From CAJCJE01 sp036494465 (GTDB lineage: Bacteria; Actinomycetota; Actinomycetes; Mycobacteriales; Pseudonocardiaceae), in assembly GCA_036494465.1 (NCBI GenBank), contig DASXOJ010000018.1:1-64000 (forward strand): a stretch of DNA of 64,000 bases, in the 5' to 3' direction. How positions within the stretch are numbered: position 1 is the stretch's first letter; every line of letters starts with the position of its first letter. The position numbers were made by a program, and so were the translations under genes. The notes below the pieces were generated by a model. It saw nothing but the letters and a program-made list of their open reading frames with translations, was not told the origin of the DNA and did no database searches. Shown one piece after another: positions 43,867-52,875 of the stretch.

Positions 43867-45318
43867 TTGTCTGGAATCAAGGCTGAACAGCGGCCAGTCA
43901 CGGTCGACGATCGTCGGCTGTGGCTGGCCTCGCTGGTGATCGCGGGCGCCACCCTGCTGGTGGTGCTCGACTCGACCATCGTCAACGTGGCGGTGCCCGC
44001 GATCAAGACCGCGTTCGGCTTCAGCACCGGGGGAGTCGAGTGGGTGGTCTCCTCCTACCTGCTCACCTTCGGCGGACTGCTGCTGCTCGGCGGCCGGACC
44101 GGTGACTTCTTCGGCAGGCGCCGGATGTTCATGGTCGGCATCGCGGTCTTCACCGGCGCGTCGCTGCTGGCCGGGTTCGCGCCGACCCAGGGCCTGCTGA
44201 TCGCGGCCCGCGCCTTGCAGGGCACCGGCGCGGCGATCGTCAGCCCCACCTCGCTGTCCCTGATCGCGACCACCTTTCCCGAAGGCGCCGCGCGGAACCG
44301 GGCGATGGGCGTCTACGCGGCCATGTCCGGCTCCGGCGGCGCGATCGGCCTGGTACTGGGCGGATTCCTCACCTCGGCGGCCTCCTGGCGGTGGGTGTTC
44401 TTCGTGGCGGTGCCGATCGGTGCGATCGTGCTGTTGGTCGCGCCGCGCGTGTTGCCGGAATCGTCCGGCGGCAAACGCGGCAGGCTCGACCTGCCCGGCG
44501 CGATCACCGTGACCGGCGGCATGGCACTGCTGGTGTACGGCCTCATCGAGGCGTCCCAGGACTCCTGGACCGGTCTGGTCACCTTGGTCTCGCTCGGTGG
44601 CGGCGTATTGCTGCTGATCGCGTTCGGCGTGATCGAGTCGCGCAGTGCCCGGCCACTGGTGCCACCGCACATCGTCCTCAACCGCAACAGATCCGCGATC
44701 TACCTGATCATGATGGCCGCCGGCTGTGGCCTGTACGGCATGATGTTCCTGCTCATGCTGTTCATCCAGAACGATCTCGGCTTCGGCGCGATCATGGCCG
44801 GAGTCGGTTTCCTGCCGCTCGCCGGGGCGATCTCGGTGATGTCCGCGGTGATGGCCAAACTGGTCAACCGCATCGGTACCCGGATCGGGGTCACGGTCGG
44901 GCCGTTGATCGGCGCGGCCGGAATGTTCTGGCTGTACCTGGAAGTCGGGCCGACCGCGCACTACGCCCAGATCGTCTGGCCGACCGTGGTGATCGCGCTT
45001 GGCCTCGGCGCGACCTTCGTACCGCTGACCCTGGCCGCGATCTCCGGAGTGCGGCCGAACGAGGCGGGCGTGGCCTCCGCGCTGGCCAACACCTCCCAGC
45101 AGATCGGCGGCAGCATCGGCCTTGCCGTGCTCGGCACGGTGTCCACCATCGCGGCGGCCACCAGCACCCAGCCGGGCCGGATCGCCGCGGTGGCCGGCTA
45201 TCACGCCGCGTTCGGCGTCGCCGCCATCGTGCTGGTGGCCGCGTTCGTGATCGCCCTGCTGATGGTCCGGGGGTCGACCGCACCCCGAGCCGGGCTCAAG
45301 TCGGACCGGCCAGGCTAG
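43867..45318 (+). CDS. MFS drug exporter (DHA2, 14-TMS type), TTG start
   Basis: A 483-residue membrane protein. No ATG or GTG is available at the right place in this frame; the best start is TTG at 43867, two bases after the SDR stop. It has the DHA2 signature LDSTIVNVAVPAIKTAFGFS in helix 1, GGRTGDFFGRRRMFMVG for the loop 2-3 motif, and about 14 hydrophobic segments, with LANTSQQIGGSIGLAVLGTV near helix 13. It probably exports the polyketide with proton antiport and gives self-resistance. It is translationally close to the SDR gene. Confidence 0.9.
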   Translation: MSGIKAEQRPVTVDDRRLWLASLVIAGATLLVVLDSTIVNVAVPAIKTAFGFSTGGVEWVVSSYLLTFGGLLLLGGRTGDFFGRRRMFMVGIAVFTGASLLAGFAPTQGLLIAARALQGTGAAIVSPTSLSLIATTFPEGAARNRAMGVYAAMSGSGGAIGLVLGGFLTSAASWRWVFFVAVPIGAIVLLVAPRVLPESSGGKRGRLDLPGAITVTGGMALLVYGLIEASQDSWTGLVTLVSLGGGVLLLIAFGVIESRSARPLVPPHIVLNRNRSAIYLIMMAAGCGLYGMMFLLMLFIQNDLGFGAIMAGVGFLPLAGAISVMSAVMAKLVNRIGTRIGVTVGPLIGAAGMFWLYLEVGPTAHYAQIVWPTVVIALGLGATFVPLTLAAISGVRPNEAGVASALANTSQQIGGSIGLAVLGTVSTIAAATSTQPGRIAAVAGYHAAFGVAAIVLVAAFVIALLMVRGSTAPRAGLKSDRPG

Positions 45319-45350
45319 TCCACAGTCGAGATATCACTCAGGAGCAGGCG

Positions 45351-46460
45351 ATGACGACACCGCACACCGGGAACGGAACTCCGAGCGACCCGTACACGAC
45401 CGTGACCGACCAGGCAGGCACGCTGGACACCTGGTTTCCCCTGCCGTTGCCACCCGAGCAGCAGGTGCTGTCGTTGTTCGCGGCGAAGTGGACGATCGGG
45501 GCGCTGAAGCCGCTGGTCGAACTGCGGGTGTTCGACGAACTCGTCGAAGGCCCGCGCACCGCGGAGGAACTGGCTTCCGCCACCAACACCGACCCGGACG
45601 TGATGTGGCGACTGCTGCGCGCGGTTGCCGCCACCGGCATTCTGCACGAGCATGCCACCACGCCAACCACCTACACGCTGACCCGGCTGTCCACCGGGCT
45701 GTGCAGCAAGACCGGGCACAGCATCCGGGACATGTTCCTGTTCGCGTCGGACAAGCTGCTCTGGCAGCCCTACGACAGCGTGCAACACTCGTTGCACACC
45801 GGGGAACCCGCGTTCGTCAAAGACTTCGGCAGCACGTTCTACGAGTACACCAGGGCGCACCCGGAAGCGGGCGATCTGCTCGACCGCGCCATGCTGCAGA
45901 ACTCCTACCCCGGCACGGACACCATCTTCGCCACCCACGATTTCGGCCGCTTCCCGGTGATCGCGGACGTCGGCGGCGGCAAGGGCCAGTTCCTCGCCGA
46001 GATCCTCACCCGGCACCCGGGCAGCAGAGGCATGCTCTGCGACCAGCCGCAGGTGATCGCCGACGCCAACGCGACGTTCGAGGCGGCCGGTCTCGCCGAC
46101 CGGGTCACCTTGCACCCCACGGACTTCCTCACCGCGGTCCCGGCCGGTGCCGACGCGTACTTCACCAAGCACACGCTGCACAACTGGAGCAACGGGCACA
46201 CCGCCACGATCGTCGCGAACATCCGCACCGCGATCGGCGACAACTCCGACGCCCGCCTGCTGATCCTGGACATGCTGCTGACCGCCCCGGGCGCCGGGTT
46301 CGATGTCGGCAAGCTGATCGACATCGAGAGCATGACCATCCTCGGCGGGCAGGAACGCAGCCAGGCCGAGTGGGACGCGATCGCGGCCAAGGCCGGTTTC
46401 GCGCCGGTCAACCAGCCCGAGCCCGGCAACCTCGCCCTGCTGGAATACCGACCCATCTGA
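45351..46460 (+). CDS. SAM-dependent O-methyltransferase
   Basis: A 369-residue protein starting at the ATG at 45351 (GGAG eight bases upstream). N-terminal domain: WTIGALKPLVELRVFDELVE and AEELASATNTDPDVMWRLLR. SAM domain: VIADVGGGKGQFLAEILTRH, then CDQPQVIADANATFEAAGL and FTKHTLHNWSNGHTATI with the catalytic-His segment, as in TcmN-C/DmpM-type O-methyltransferases. It ends the operon that starts with monooxygenase E; two hairpins follow. The target hydroxyl is unknown. Confidence 0.92.
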   Translation: MTTPHTGNGTPSDPYTTVTDQAGTLDTWFPLPLPPEQQVLSLFAAKWTIGALKPLVELRVFDELVEGPRTAEELASATNTDPDVMWRLLRAVAATGILHEHATTPTTYTLTRLSTGLCSKTGHSIRDMFLFASDKLLWQPYDSVQHSLHTGEPAFVKDFGSTFYEYTRAHPEAGDLLDRAMLQNSYPGTDTIFATHDFGRFPVIADVGGGKGQFLAEILTRHPGSRGMLCDQPQVIADANATFEAAGLADRVTLHPTDFLTAVPAGADAYFTKHTLHNWSNGHTATIVANIRTAIGDNSDARLLILDMLLTAPGAGFDVGKLIDIESMTILGGQERSQAEWDAIAAKAGFAPVNQPEPGNLALLEYRPI

Positions 46461-46506
46461 ATGAATGGCACGCGCGCGACCCGCCTTCGCGCGCGTGCGA
46501 GCAAAA

Positions 46507-46552
46507 GCGGCTCCCGCATCCCACCCCTCAGCCTCCTGGATGCGGGAGCCGC
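46507..46552 (+). terminator. Hairpin after methyltransferase gene
   Basis: GCGGCTCCCGCATCC (46507-46521) pairs with GGATGCGGGAGCCGC (46538-46552) around a 16-base loop, 47 bp past the methyltransferase stop. Confidence 0.8.
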
Positions 46553-46567
46553 CGTTCGCCACAGACG

Positions 46568-46603
46568 ACTGGGCCCCGGAAGCACGCGCTTCCGGGGCCC
46601 AGT
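46568..46603. terminator. Second hairpin, end of PadR gene
   Basis: ACTGGGCCCCGGAAGC (46568-46583) pairs perfectly with GCTTCCGGGGCCCAGT (46588-46603) around a four-base loop. It lies 12 bp past the PadR stop and faces the methyltransferase terminator, so the two convergent operons have separate hairpins. Confidence 0.9.
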
Positions 46604-46615
46604 CGAGGTTCTCTG

Positions 46616-47191
46616 TCAGTCGAGTTTGCCCGCGCGCAGGTCGTCGACCAGCTGGTGCACGTACTTCAGCTCGGCCTGCCAGACGGTCTGGATGTACTCG
46701 ACCTCGACCAGGTAGATCCGCTCGACACCGCCGGGGACCGCGGAGACGCTCTGGTCGACCTCGCTGGCCAGTCTGCCGATGTCCTGTTCGAGGATCTTCG
46801 CGCGCTCCTCGAGCACGCGCAGCTTGTCCTCGTGCGGCAGGTCGCCGATGAAGGCGAGCGCGGCGGGGAACTCCGGGTACTCCCGGGTCGGCGTGGACAG
46901 CATCTCCAGCAGCCACTGCCGGGCCATTGCCTGACCGGCCTGCGTGGTCTCGTAGATGGTGCGTTCCGGGCGCTTCTCGTTCCTGGTGGTCTCGCGCACC
47001 GCGATCAGCCCGGCTCGTTCCAGCCGCTCCATGATCTGGTAGATCGCGTTGCGCTGGCTGACGTTGACCACGCTGTCCTTGCCCCAGTCGCGGATGCGTT
47101 GCCGCAGTCCGTACGGGTGCAGGGGTTCGTGCGCGAGGATGATCAGGACCGCCATCGCAAGAGGGGAACGGCGCGGTTGACTGCTTGCCAT
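46616..47191 (-). CDS. PadR-family transcriptional regulator
   Basis: A 191-residue protein starting at the ATG at 47191 (GGAG five bases upstream). The winged-helix domain is residues 8-95: MAVLIILAHEPLHPYGLRQR, NVSQRNAIYQIMERLERAGL and RPERTIYETTQAGQ. A long C-terminal helical dimerisation region follows (about 110-190). PadR proteins are ligand-relieved repressors, often of detoxification or export genes. A 25-bp element upstream at 47284-47308 is repeated at 35690-35714. It is near two MFS genes, and control of export in response to the product is plausible. Confidence 0.9.
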   Translation of the reverse strand: MASSQPRRSPLAMAVLIILAHEPLHPYGLRQRIRDWGKDSVVNVSQRNAIYQIMERLERAGLIAVRETTRNEKRPERTIYETTQAGQAMARQWLLEMLSTPTREYPEFPAALAFIGDLPHEDKLRVLEERAKILEQDIGRLASEVDQSVSAVPGGVERIYLVEVEYIQTVWQAELKYVHQLVDDLRAGKLD

Positions 47192-47283
47192 AACGGCTCC
47201 GCGACCTCCTCCCGATAGGTTCGAAGGGCATACATTAACACCGATCAACTGTCGACCAGTGTCAATCAGCAGCCATCCTATTG

Positions 47284-47308
47284 TTAGACATATTATAGCC
47301 AATCATAG
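47284..47308. promoter_or_regulatory. Putative PadR operator, copy 2
   Basis: TTAGACATA, two bases, ATAGCCA, two bases, CATAG, lying 93 bp upstream of the PadR ATG and matching the copy at 35690-35714 at 21 of 25 positions. It lies in a 150-bp AT-rich patch between the PadR and MFS genes, consistent with autoregulation. Confidence 0.7.
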
Positions 47309-47414
47309 CTGGGATACTGACGGTAGGCCACGGTCTGTTCTGTGAAGTTTTTCCGGAGCGACGCCGGTGTGCGGCGACCTGACTTGGTCGCCGCACAACC
47401 GGGTGCTGAGCGGG

Positions 47415-48827
47415 TCAGACCTTCTCGTCGGTGTTCCCGGCCCGGCCGGTGACGAACAGCGAGAAGACGAAGCCGACCGCGATGATCGCCGCGTCGATCC
47501 AGATCGCGTTCTGGAACGGCGCCGCCGATTGCCGGGTGAACGCGGTCGCGGTCACCTGCGCCGCGATCAGGATGCCCAGCGACGAGCCGACGCCGTAGGC
47601 GGCCGAGTTCACGCCGGCCAGCACGGTCGGATTCCGTGGATCGGCGTTGATCGCGCTCAGCCCGTTGAGCGGCGTCAGCGCGCCCGCGAAGCCGAAGCCG
47701 AGCACGCCGAGCAGGACGAAGGTCAGCCACACCGAGTGCAGGCCGAAGCCGAGGAGGACCAGGATCGGCACGCTGAACAACATGGACACTCGCATGGTGA
47801 TCCGCCAGCCGAACTTCGGCGCCCAGTGGCCGACCAGCGGCGCGAAGAACACGTTCACCAGGCAGACCGGCAGGATGAACATGGCGGCGTAGAGCACCGC
47901 CGACATGCCATAGCCAAATCCCTTGGTCTGGGAGAACACCGGGATGATGTAGTTGATGGGGCCGAGGATGCCGGTGCAGGCCATCAGCGACACGATCAGG
48001 ATCGGCCAGGCCGCGCGGGACCGCAGGTACTCGACCGGGATCAGCGGGTAGGGCCGCTTGCGTTCGACGAGGCAGAACACGACGAACAGCAGCACACCCG
48101 CGCCGACCACCACGATCATCATGGTGAGACCGGCCGAGGAGACCGTGCCGAAGCCCAGTTCGAGTGCGGCGATGCTCAGCACCAGCAGGACAAGGCCCCA
48201 CCAGTCCATCCGGCCGCCGGGCACCGGCGCGATGTGCGGCATGTTGCGGCCCAGCACGATCAGCGTGCCCACCGCGAAGATGATCATCACGCCGAACACC
48301 GAGCGGAAGCCGTAGTGGTCGACCAGCCAGCCGGACAGGATGCCGTCCAGGCCGACGACGCCGCCGTTGGCCGCGGTGATCCAGCCCATCGCCTGGCCGA
48401 ACTGCTTGGTGGTCAACGTCTGGCGCATCACCCGCAACGCGAGCGGGAAGACCGCGGTCGCGGTGGACTGCAACACCCGGCCGACGAAGAACACCGGCAC
48501 CGACGGCGCGACCGCCGCGATCACCGCGCCGCCGAGCGCGAGCACCAGCGCCCACATCATCAGCCTGCGCGTGTTGGTGAAGTCGCTGTACGCGGACAGG
48601 ATCACCGCGAGCATCGCGCCCACGAGGTAGAAGGTCGCCTGCGCCGAGCCGATCACCGCGGTCGTCGTGTGCAACGTCGACGCGATGTTCGGCAATGCAG
48701 GCGTTTCCAGCGAGATCACCAGCTGGCAGGTCACCGCCGCGAGCAGCAGTGACAACATGATCGTGCGCGAGCTGCGGGGCGCGGTCGCCGGTCCGCCCGG
48801 CGCCGCCGTTGTCGTCGTTTGGTCCAT
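47415..48827 (-). CDS. MFS transporter
   Basis: A 470-residue membrane protein from the ATG at 48827 (a GTG at 48851 would add eight residues). About 12-14 hydrophobic segments are visible, beginning RTIMLSLLLAAVTCQLVISL then ETPALPNIASTLHTT, the LDxTVVNVALP region typical of drug:H+ antiporters but with ET in place of the usual acid/Thr pair. LVGAMLAVILSAYSDFTNTR carries the loop 2-3 motif in weak form. It is probably an exporter of the product or an intermediate. It lies downstream of an SDR/methyltransferase pair on the same strand. Confidence 0.88.
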   Translation of the reverse strand: MDQTTTTAAPGGPATAPRSSRTIMLSLLLAAVTCQLVISLETPALPNIASTLHTTTAVIGSAQATFYLVGAMLAVILSAYSDFTNTRRLMMWALVLALGGAVIAAVAPSVPVFFVGRVLQSTATAVFPLALRVMRQTLTTKQFGQAMGWITAANGGVVGLDGILSGWLVDHYGFRSVFGVMIIFAVGTLIVLGRNMPHIAPVPGGRMDWWGLVLLVLSIAALELGFGTVSSAGLTMMIVVVGAGVLLFVVFCLVERKRPYPLIPVEYLRSRAAWPILIVSLMACTGILGPINYIIPVFSQTKGFGYGMSAVLYAAMFILPVCLVNVFFAPLVGHWAPKFGWRITMRVSMLFSVPILVLLGFGLHSVWLTFVLLGVLGFGFAGALTPLNGLSAINADPRNPTVLAGVNSAAYGVGSSLGILIAAQVTATAFTRQSAAPFQNAIWIDAAIIAVGFVFSLFVTGRAGNTDEKV

Positions 48828-48920
48828 GGCCTCTGCCCACCCCTTCGACACGTTGTTCGTGCGCTGGCAACGATGTCGGAGTGAACTCGCGCATGCCTGG
48901 AAACCTGGTCGAGGTTCGGG

Positions 48921-49664
48921 TCAGACTCCACCGTCGACGGGCAGCGTGACGCCGGTGATGTAGCGGGAATCGTTGCCCGCCAGGAACAACACGGCACCGG
49001 CCACGTCCTCCGGCTCACCGATCCGGCCGAGCGCGGTCTGCCCGACGATGCGTTCGACCGCCCGCTCCGGCAACTGCATCGCCGCCGTCCTGGTCAGCCC
49101 CGGTGCCACCGCGTTCACCCGGATACCCTGCGGGCCAAGGTCTTTGCACAGGCCGCGGGTGAAACCGATCAGCGCGGCCTTGGACGCGGTGTAGTGCGCG
49201 CCGTTGGCCCTGCCGCGCAACGCGGCCGACGAGCCGATGCTGATCACCGAGCCGCCGTCGGCCAGCAGCCGCAGCGCCGCCCTGGTGACGAGGTAGGCGG
49301 CGGTGACGTTGTGCTCGAACATCCAGCGCCACTCGTCCTCGGCCAGGTCGGCGAAGGGCATTCTGCGGTCCACGCCGACGTTGTTGACCACCACGTCCAA
49401 GCCGCCAAGGGCCTGCTCGCAGGTGGTGATCAACCGCGCGACGTCCTCGGCGACCGTGACATCGGCGCGGATCACCTGGTGCTTGCCGCCGATCGCGGCC
49501 AACTCGGCGGCGAGTTCGCCCGCCGCCGGGTTGTCGTCGCGATGGCAGGTCACCACATCGGCGCCGTTCTCGGCGAACGCCAGGACAGTTGCCCTGCCGA
49601 TGCCGCTGGTGCCACCGGTGACCAGAACCCTTGCGCCCGCGAAGGATTGGCGCGCGCCGGCCAT
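48921..49664 (-). CDS. SDR ketoreductase (FabG-like), copy 2
   Basis: A 247-residue SDR starting at the ATG at 49664, overlapping the methyltransferase stop (ATGA). TGGTSGIGRA is the cofactor loop and NNVG the following motif. The region SIGSSAALRGRANGAHYTAS then KAALIGFTRGLCKDLGPQG is nearly the same as in the SDR at 15970-16707, so the two are clear paralogs. The end, ITGVTLPVDGGV, is FabG-like. It probably reduces a carbonyl at a different stage or position from its paralog. Confidence 0.9.
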   Translation of the reverse strand: MAGARQSFAGARVLVTGGTSGIGRATVLAFAENGADVVTCHRDDNPAAGELAAELAAIGGKHQVIRADVTVAEDVARLITTCEQALGGLDVVVNNVGVDRRMPFADLAEDEWRWMFEHNVTAAYLVTRAALRLLADGGSVISIGSSAALRGRANGAHYTASKAALIGFTRGLCKDLGPQGIRVNAVAPGLTRTAAMQLPERAVERIVGQTALGRIGEPEDVAGAVLFLAGNDSRYITGVTLPVDGGV

Positions 49665-50359
49665 CAGCCCGCGGTGGCGTGGAAGACGGCGGTCGCGCCG
49701 TGCACCTCCACCCGGGATTCGGGGAAGTACTTGGCCAACTGCGCGCGCAGGCCCTCGGGATCGTCGCCCTGGTTCTGGAAATTGCCGCGCCGGTGCTGCT
49801 CGGAGAGCATCTTGCGGGTGAACCGGTTCATCGGCGTGCCCTCGGCCAGTACCGAGGTGCCGAACAGGGTTCCGCCCGGCCGCAACGTCTCGGCGACGTG
49901 CTTGAAGATGATGCCCTTGCCTTCCCAGCCACCCGGAATCGTGTGGAACACCAGGTTCATCGCGGCCGAGTCGAAGTGCTTCTTGGGCAACGGCAACGGA
50001 TACATCAGGTTCGCGCGGCACAGTTCCGGCCGCAGTTTCGCGATCCGCCGCGCCGACACGTCGAGGCACTCCTGGCTCAGATCGAGCAGGGTGATCTCCG
50101 GGTTCGGCGGGAAATGGCAGTGCTCGAGGAAGTAGCCGGTACCCGGCCCGATGTCGAGGTGCCTGCGGCCGACCGATGAGTCGTACAGCCGCCGCATCTC
50201 ACGGGCCGAGTACCGCCAAACCAGTGAGCAGAACACGCCGAGCACGAGCGCGTCGTAGATCGCCAGTTTGCCCCGGGTGTAGACCTCCTGGGCGTGGGCA
50301 ATCCGGGGGTCCAGTTCGTCCGTCACCGGATGTGTAGGGTCGATCGCCACGGTCCTCAT
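49664..50359 (-). CDS. Class I SAM-dependent methyltransferase
   Basis: A 231-residue single-domain methyltransferase. Motif I is RRHLDIGPGTGYFLEHCHFP (about 65-84), motif II ITLLDLSQECLDVSARRIAK, and the post-motif segment is MNLVFHTIPGGWEGKGIIF. It lacks the N-terminal dimerisation domain of the O-methyltransferases in this cluster, so it belongs to a different type (UbiE/Methyltransf_25-like) that may methylate carbon, nitrogen or carboxylate. It is coupled to the SDR gene by a 4-bp overlap. Target atom unknown. Confidence 0.88.
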   Translation of the reverse strand: MRTVAIDPTHPVTDELDPRIAHAQEVYTRGKLAIYDALVLGVFCSLVWRYSAREMRRLYDSSVGRRHLDIGPGTGYFLEHCHFPPNPEITLLDLSQECLDVSARRIAKLRPELCRANLMYPLPLPKKHFDSAAMNLVFHTIPGGWEGKGIIFKHVAETLRPGGTLFGTSVLAEGTPMNRFTRKMLSEQHRRGNFQNQGDDPEGLRAQLAKYFPESRVEVHGATAVFHATAG

Positions 50360-50438
50360 CCCTCCGTTTGTTCCTGCGCGACCGTCTCACGTGCGGCTAT
50401 AGCCTGGCTGGACCTCTGGTTGAAGTGCTCGCCCGACC

Positions 50439-51980
50439 TCAGTCGACGCAGGGGCCCTGGAACGCGCCGATGTTCGGCTTCGACGCCGGGACCTCGTTGC
50501 CGAAGAAGTCCTGTCCGCCGTTGTTCGGGACGACCGCGCCCGCACCGATGGCAGGCGAACCACAGTCCAGTTCGTACCCGTCGGTGCCCTGACTGCCGCC
50601 GGGCGCCGCGAACTTCGGGTCGCCGGTGACGGCCTTCGGGTCGGCCGGGTGCGAGGTGATGTTCTGGTAGAGGTTGTTGCTGTAGGTGCCGACGGTGTCG
50701 GTGATCGTCGCGCCCGAGGACTGGCCGACGAAGATGTTGTTGGACACCGATGGCGTGTCGGCGAGGTTCTCGCTGACGTTGGTCAGCAGGCTGCTCACGC
50801 CCGGCGCGTAGACGTCGTTGTCGTAGATGGCGATGCCGGTCTGCTGCGCGCAGGCCAGGATCATCACGCCGCCGAAGTCGGCCTTGTCGTTCTGGCTGAT
50901 GTTGTAGCGGATCACCGGGTTGGCCGATGGCATGCCGTCCACCGAGCAGATCAGCATCATGCCGCTGTTGTTCGCGGTGTAGTTGTACTGGTAGGTGTCG
51001 TTGTTGTCCGCGCCGTCCACATCGAACGCGAACGCGGCATGCGGCATCGAGTTGCCGCCGGTGATCACGTTGTACTGCATCAGGGTGCCGTCGGAGTCCC
51101 ACGACCAGATGCCCGCGTGGTCGGTGGTGGGCTTGAGCCCGAAGCCGTTCACCACGTTGTACTGGACAAGGGCGTTCTTGCCGTTCTGGATGTCGATCGC
51201 GTCGCCGCCGAGGTTCGTCAGCACGTTGTCCTGCACCAGGACGTTGGTGTTCGGGCCGTAGCCGGTGCCGTAGCCGGCCGGGAAGTTGTAGCGCCGCGCC
51301 CACATCGACGAGGTGCCGATGGCCTCACCGCTGACGCCGGTGACGACGTTGTCGGCGACGGTGATGCCGTTGAAGGAGGTGTTGGTGTTCGAGCCATCCG
51401 CGTTGAACACGATGCCGCCGCCCGGCTGGCCGGGACTGGTGCAGTCGCAGCCGTCCACGTTCTGCACCGTGTTGCCCTCGAACACGTAGTGCGAGCCGAC
51501 GCCGTAGTCGGTGTTCTCCACGTAGATGCCGGCCCTCGGGTCGGTGGTGTCGGTGCCCGGGTCGGAGACGTTGAGGTTGTGGATTTCCCAGCCCTGCACG
51601 TTGTGCAGGTAGATGGTGGCCCGCGCGTTGGCGGCGACCAGCTTGGGCTGGTTGCCCGAGCCGTAGCTGTTGAGCGTGATCGGCGAAGTGGCGGTGCCCG
51701 ACCCCAGGAGGGTCAGGGTGCCGTTGCAGGTGGTGCCGTCCTTGATGCTGATGGTCTGGCCCGCGCTGAAGGTCTGCGCGCTGACCTTGGCCAGGGTGCG
51801 CCAGGCCGCGCCCTGACTGGTGCCCGCGTTGCTGTCGTTGCCCGCGGCGCAGTCGAGGTAGTAGTGGGTGGGAGCGGCGTGCCCGCTGGGGGTGCCTGCC
51901 GCGGCGGGCATGGCGCCGACGACCAGCGCGGCGGCTACCGCGGCACTGGCGAGGACCATTTTCGTCGTTAATCCGGTCAT
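50439..51980 (-). CDS. Secreted right-handed beta-helix protein
   Basis: A 513-residue protein with a signal peptide: MTGLTTKMVLASAAVAAALV followed by VGAMPAAAG, cleavage likely near residue 28. The mature part has many short Asn/Val-rich repeats of the parallel beta-helix type (ITVADNVVTGVSGEAIG, VLVQDNVLTNLGGDAIDIQN, IRYNISQNDKADFGGVM), as in pectate-lyase-like and NosD/PbH1 proteins. The opening YYLDCAAGNDSNAGTSQGAA is typical of secreted polysaccharide-active beta-helix proteins. It is outside the usual gene content of aromatic PKS clusters and may act on a cell-wall or environmental glycan. Catalytic residues are not recognisable. Confidence 0.88.
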   Translation of the reverse strand: MTGLTTKMVLASAAVAAALVVGAMPAAAGTPSGHAAPTHYYLDCAAGNDSNAGTSQGAAWRTLAKVSAQTFSAGQTISIKDGTTCNGTLTLLGSGTATSPITLNSYGSGNQPKLVAANARATIYLHNVQGWEIHNLNVSDPGTDTTDPRAGIYVENTDYGVGSHYVFEGNTVQNVDGCDCTSPGQPGGGIVFNADGSNTNTSFNGITVADNVVTGVSGEAIGTSSMWARRYNFPAGYGTGYGPNTNVLVQDNVLTNLGGDAIDIQNGKNALVQYNVVNGFGLKPTTDHAGIWSWDSDGTLMQYNVITGGNSMPHAAFAFDVDGADNNDTYQYNYTANNSGMMLICSVDGMPSANPVIRYNISQNDKADFGGVMILACAQQTGIAIYDNDVYAPGVSSLLTNVSENLADTPSVSNNIFVGQSSGATITDTVGTYSNNLYQNITSHPADPKAVTGDPKFAAPGGSQGTDGYELDCGSPAIGAGAVVPNNGGQDFFGNEVPASKPNIGAFQGPCVD

Positions 51981-52875
51981 CGTTTACTCCTGAGTCCCCA
52001 GTTCGTTGCATTGAGTCAGTTGGCGCAGCACGGACAAACCCGTCTCCGCAGGTAACGTGGAATCGCCAGAATAGGAAGGTGCTTCGCTCGGCTGGGCATC
52101 AGAAGAGTACACGAGCGAGGGCGCTGGAAAATGCTGTCAACACAATTGCGATCGATGTCTATTTGAAATTCAGTCGAGGCTGTCGATGTGATTACCGCGA
52201 GCAGCCGATCGCTGACGCAGCGAACTGGTTTCCGCTGCTCACAACCGGTTCCCGGAATTCTTTTCATGTGAGATGTCCACTGAGGAAGACGCTTGATCGC
52301 TCAGGGAGAACGAATTGTGTCCGATGTGGCGGGATTAGAGTCTGCTTTGATAGCTCAACTCTTACGCACCGGCACAGATGGTAGTCGACGCGTCCGGGTC
52401 AGACGTCCGATGTGGATGAGTTGCCGAGAACGCGCAAATAAGGTTTTCGGCAAATTCGCGTGCGATTGTTCGTTGAATCGCGATCTGGCCCATCGTGTAT
52501 TCCGGAAATGGGCATGCGAAAACCGGCGCGGCGTAATGGTGCCGTGCCGACAATGGCCGTGCCGGTCGAACAATTCCGGTCGCGACGCGCATTCTTGAAA
52601 GTGAAGTTGGCGAAGTCGGTCAAGTCTCGGTAACGCATCGGTCGTCGGTGTCCGCTATCCGGTGGCCGCACCGACCCGACGCGAACATCCTCAGCGCTCC
52701 CGCTCGCGGATCGCTCGTAGCCCGCACGAGGCGCGGTCTCGCGCCCGCCCTGATACCCGGTTTGGGGAAAAAACCATCGATTTGCCCAGTGATCTTCCAG
52801 ATGTCCGCGAGTGCCGGCCGAAACCATGGTTACCAGCAGTGATCCCTGACGCGACCCTCGGAGGCGGAGCGAGCC
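51981..52875. other. Long stretch without a supported gene
   Basis: About 900 bp. Several 60-140-codon open frames exist on both strands but overlap, lack ribosome-binding sites and show codon use unlike neighbouring genes. 52010-52640 is clearly AT-richer than the rest of the window. The end near 52876 must hold the glycosyltransferase promoter, and the left end that of the beta-helix gene. I see no RNA gene, transposase or repeat array in it. It may be a decayed or recently gained segment. Confidence 0.55.

Noticed and set aside
52079..52827. Short frames in the 52-kb gap (101, 101 and 142 codons)
   Set aside because: They overlap each other, lack ribosome-binding sites and have atypical codon use; none resembles a known protein.
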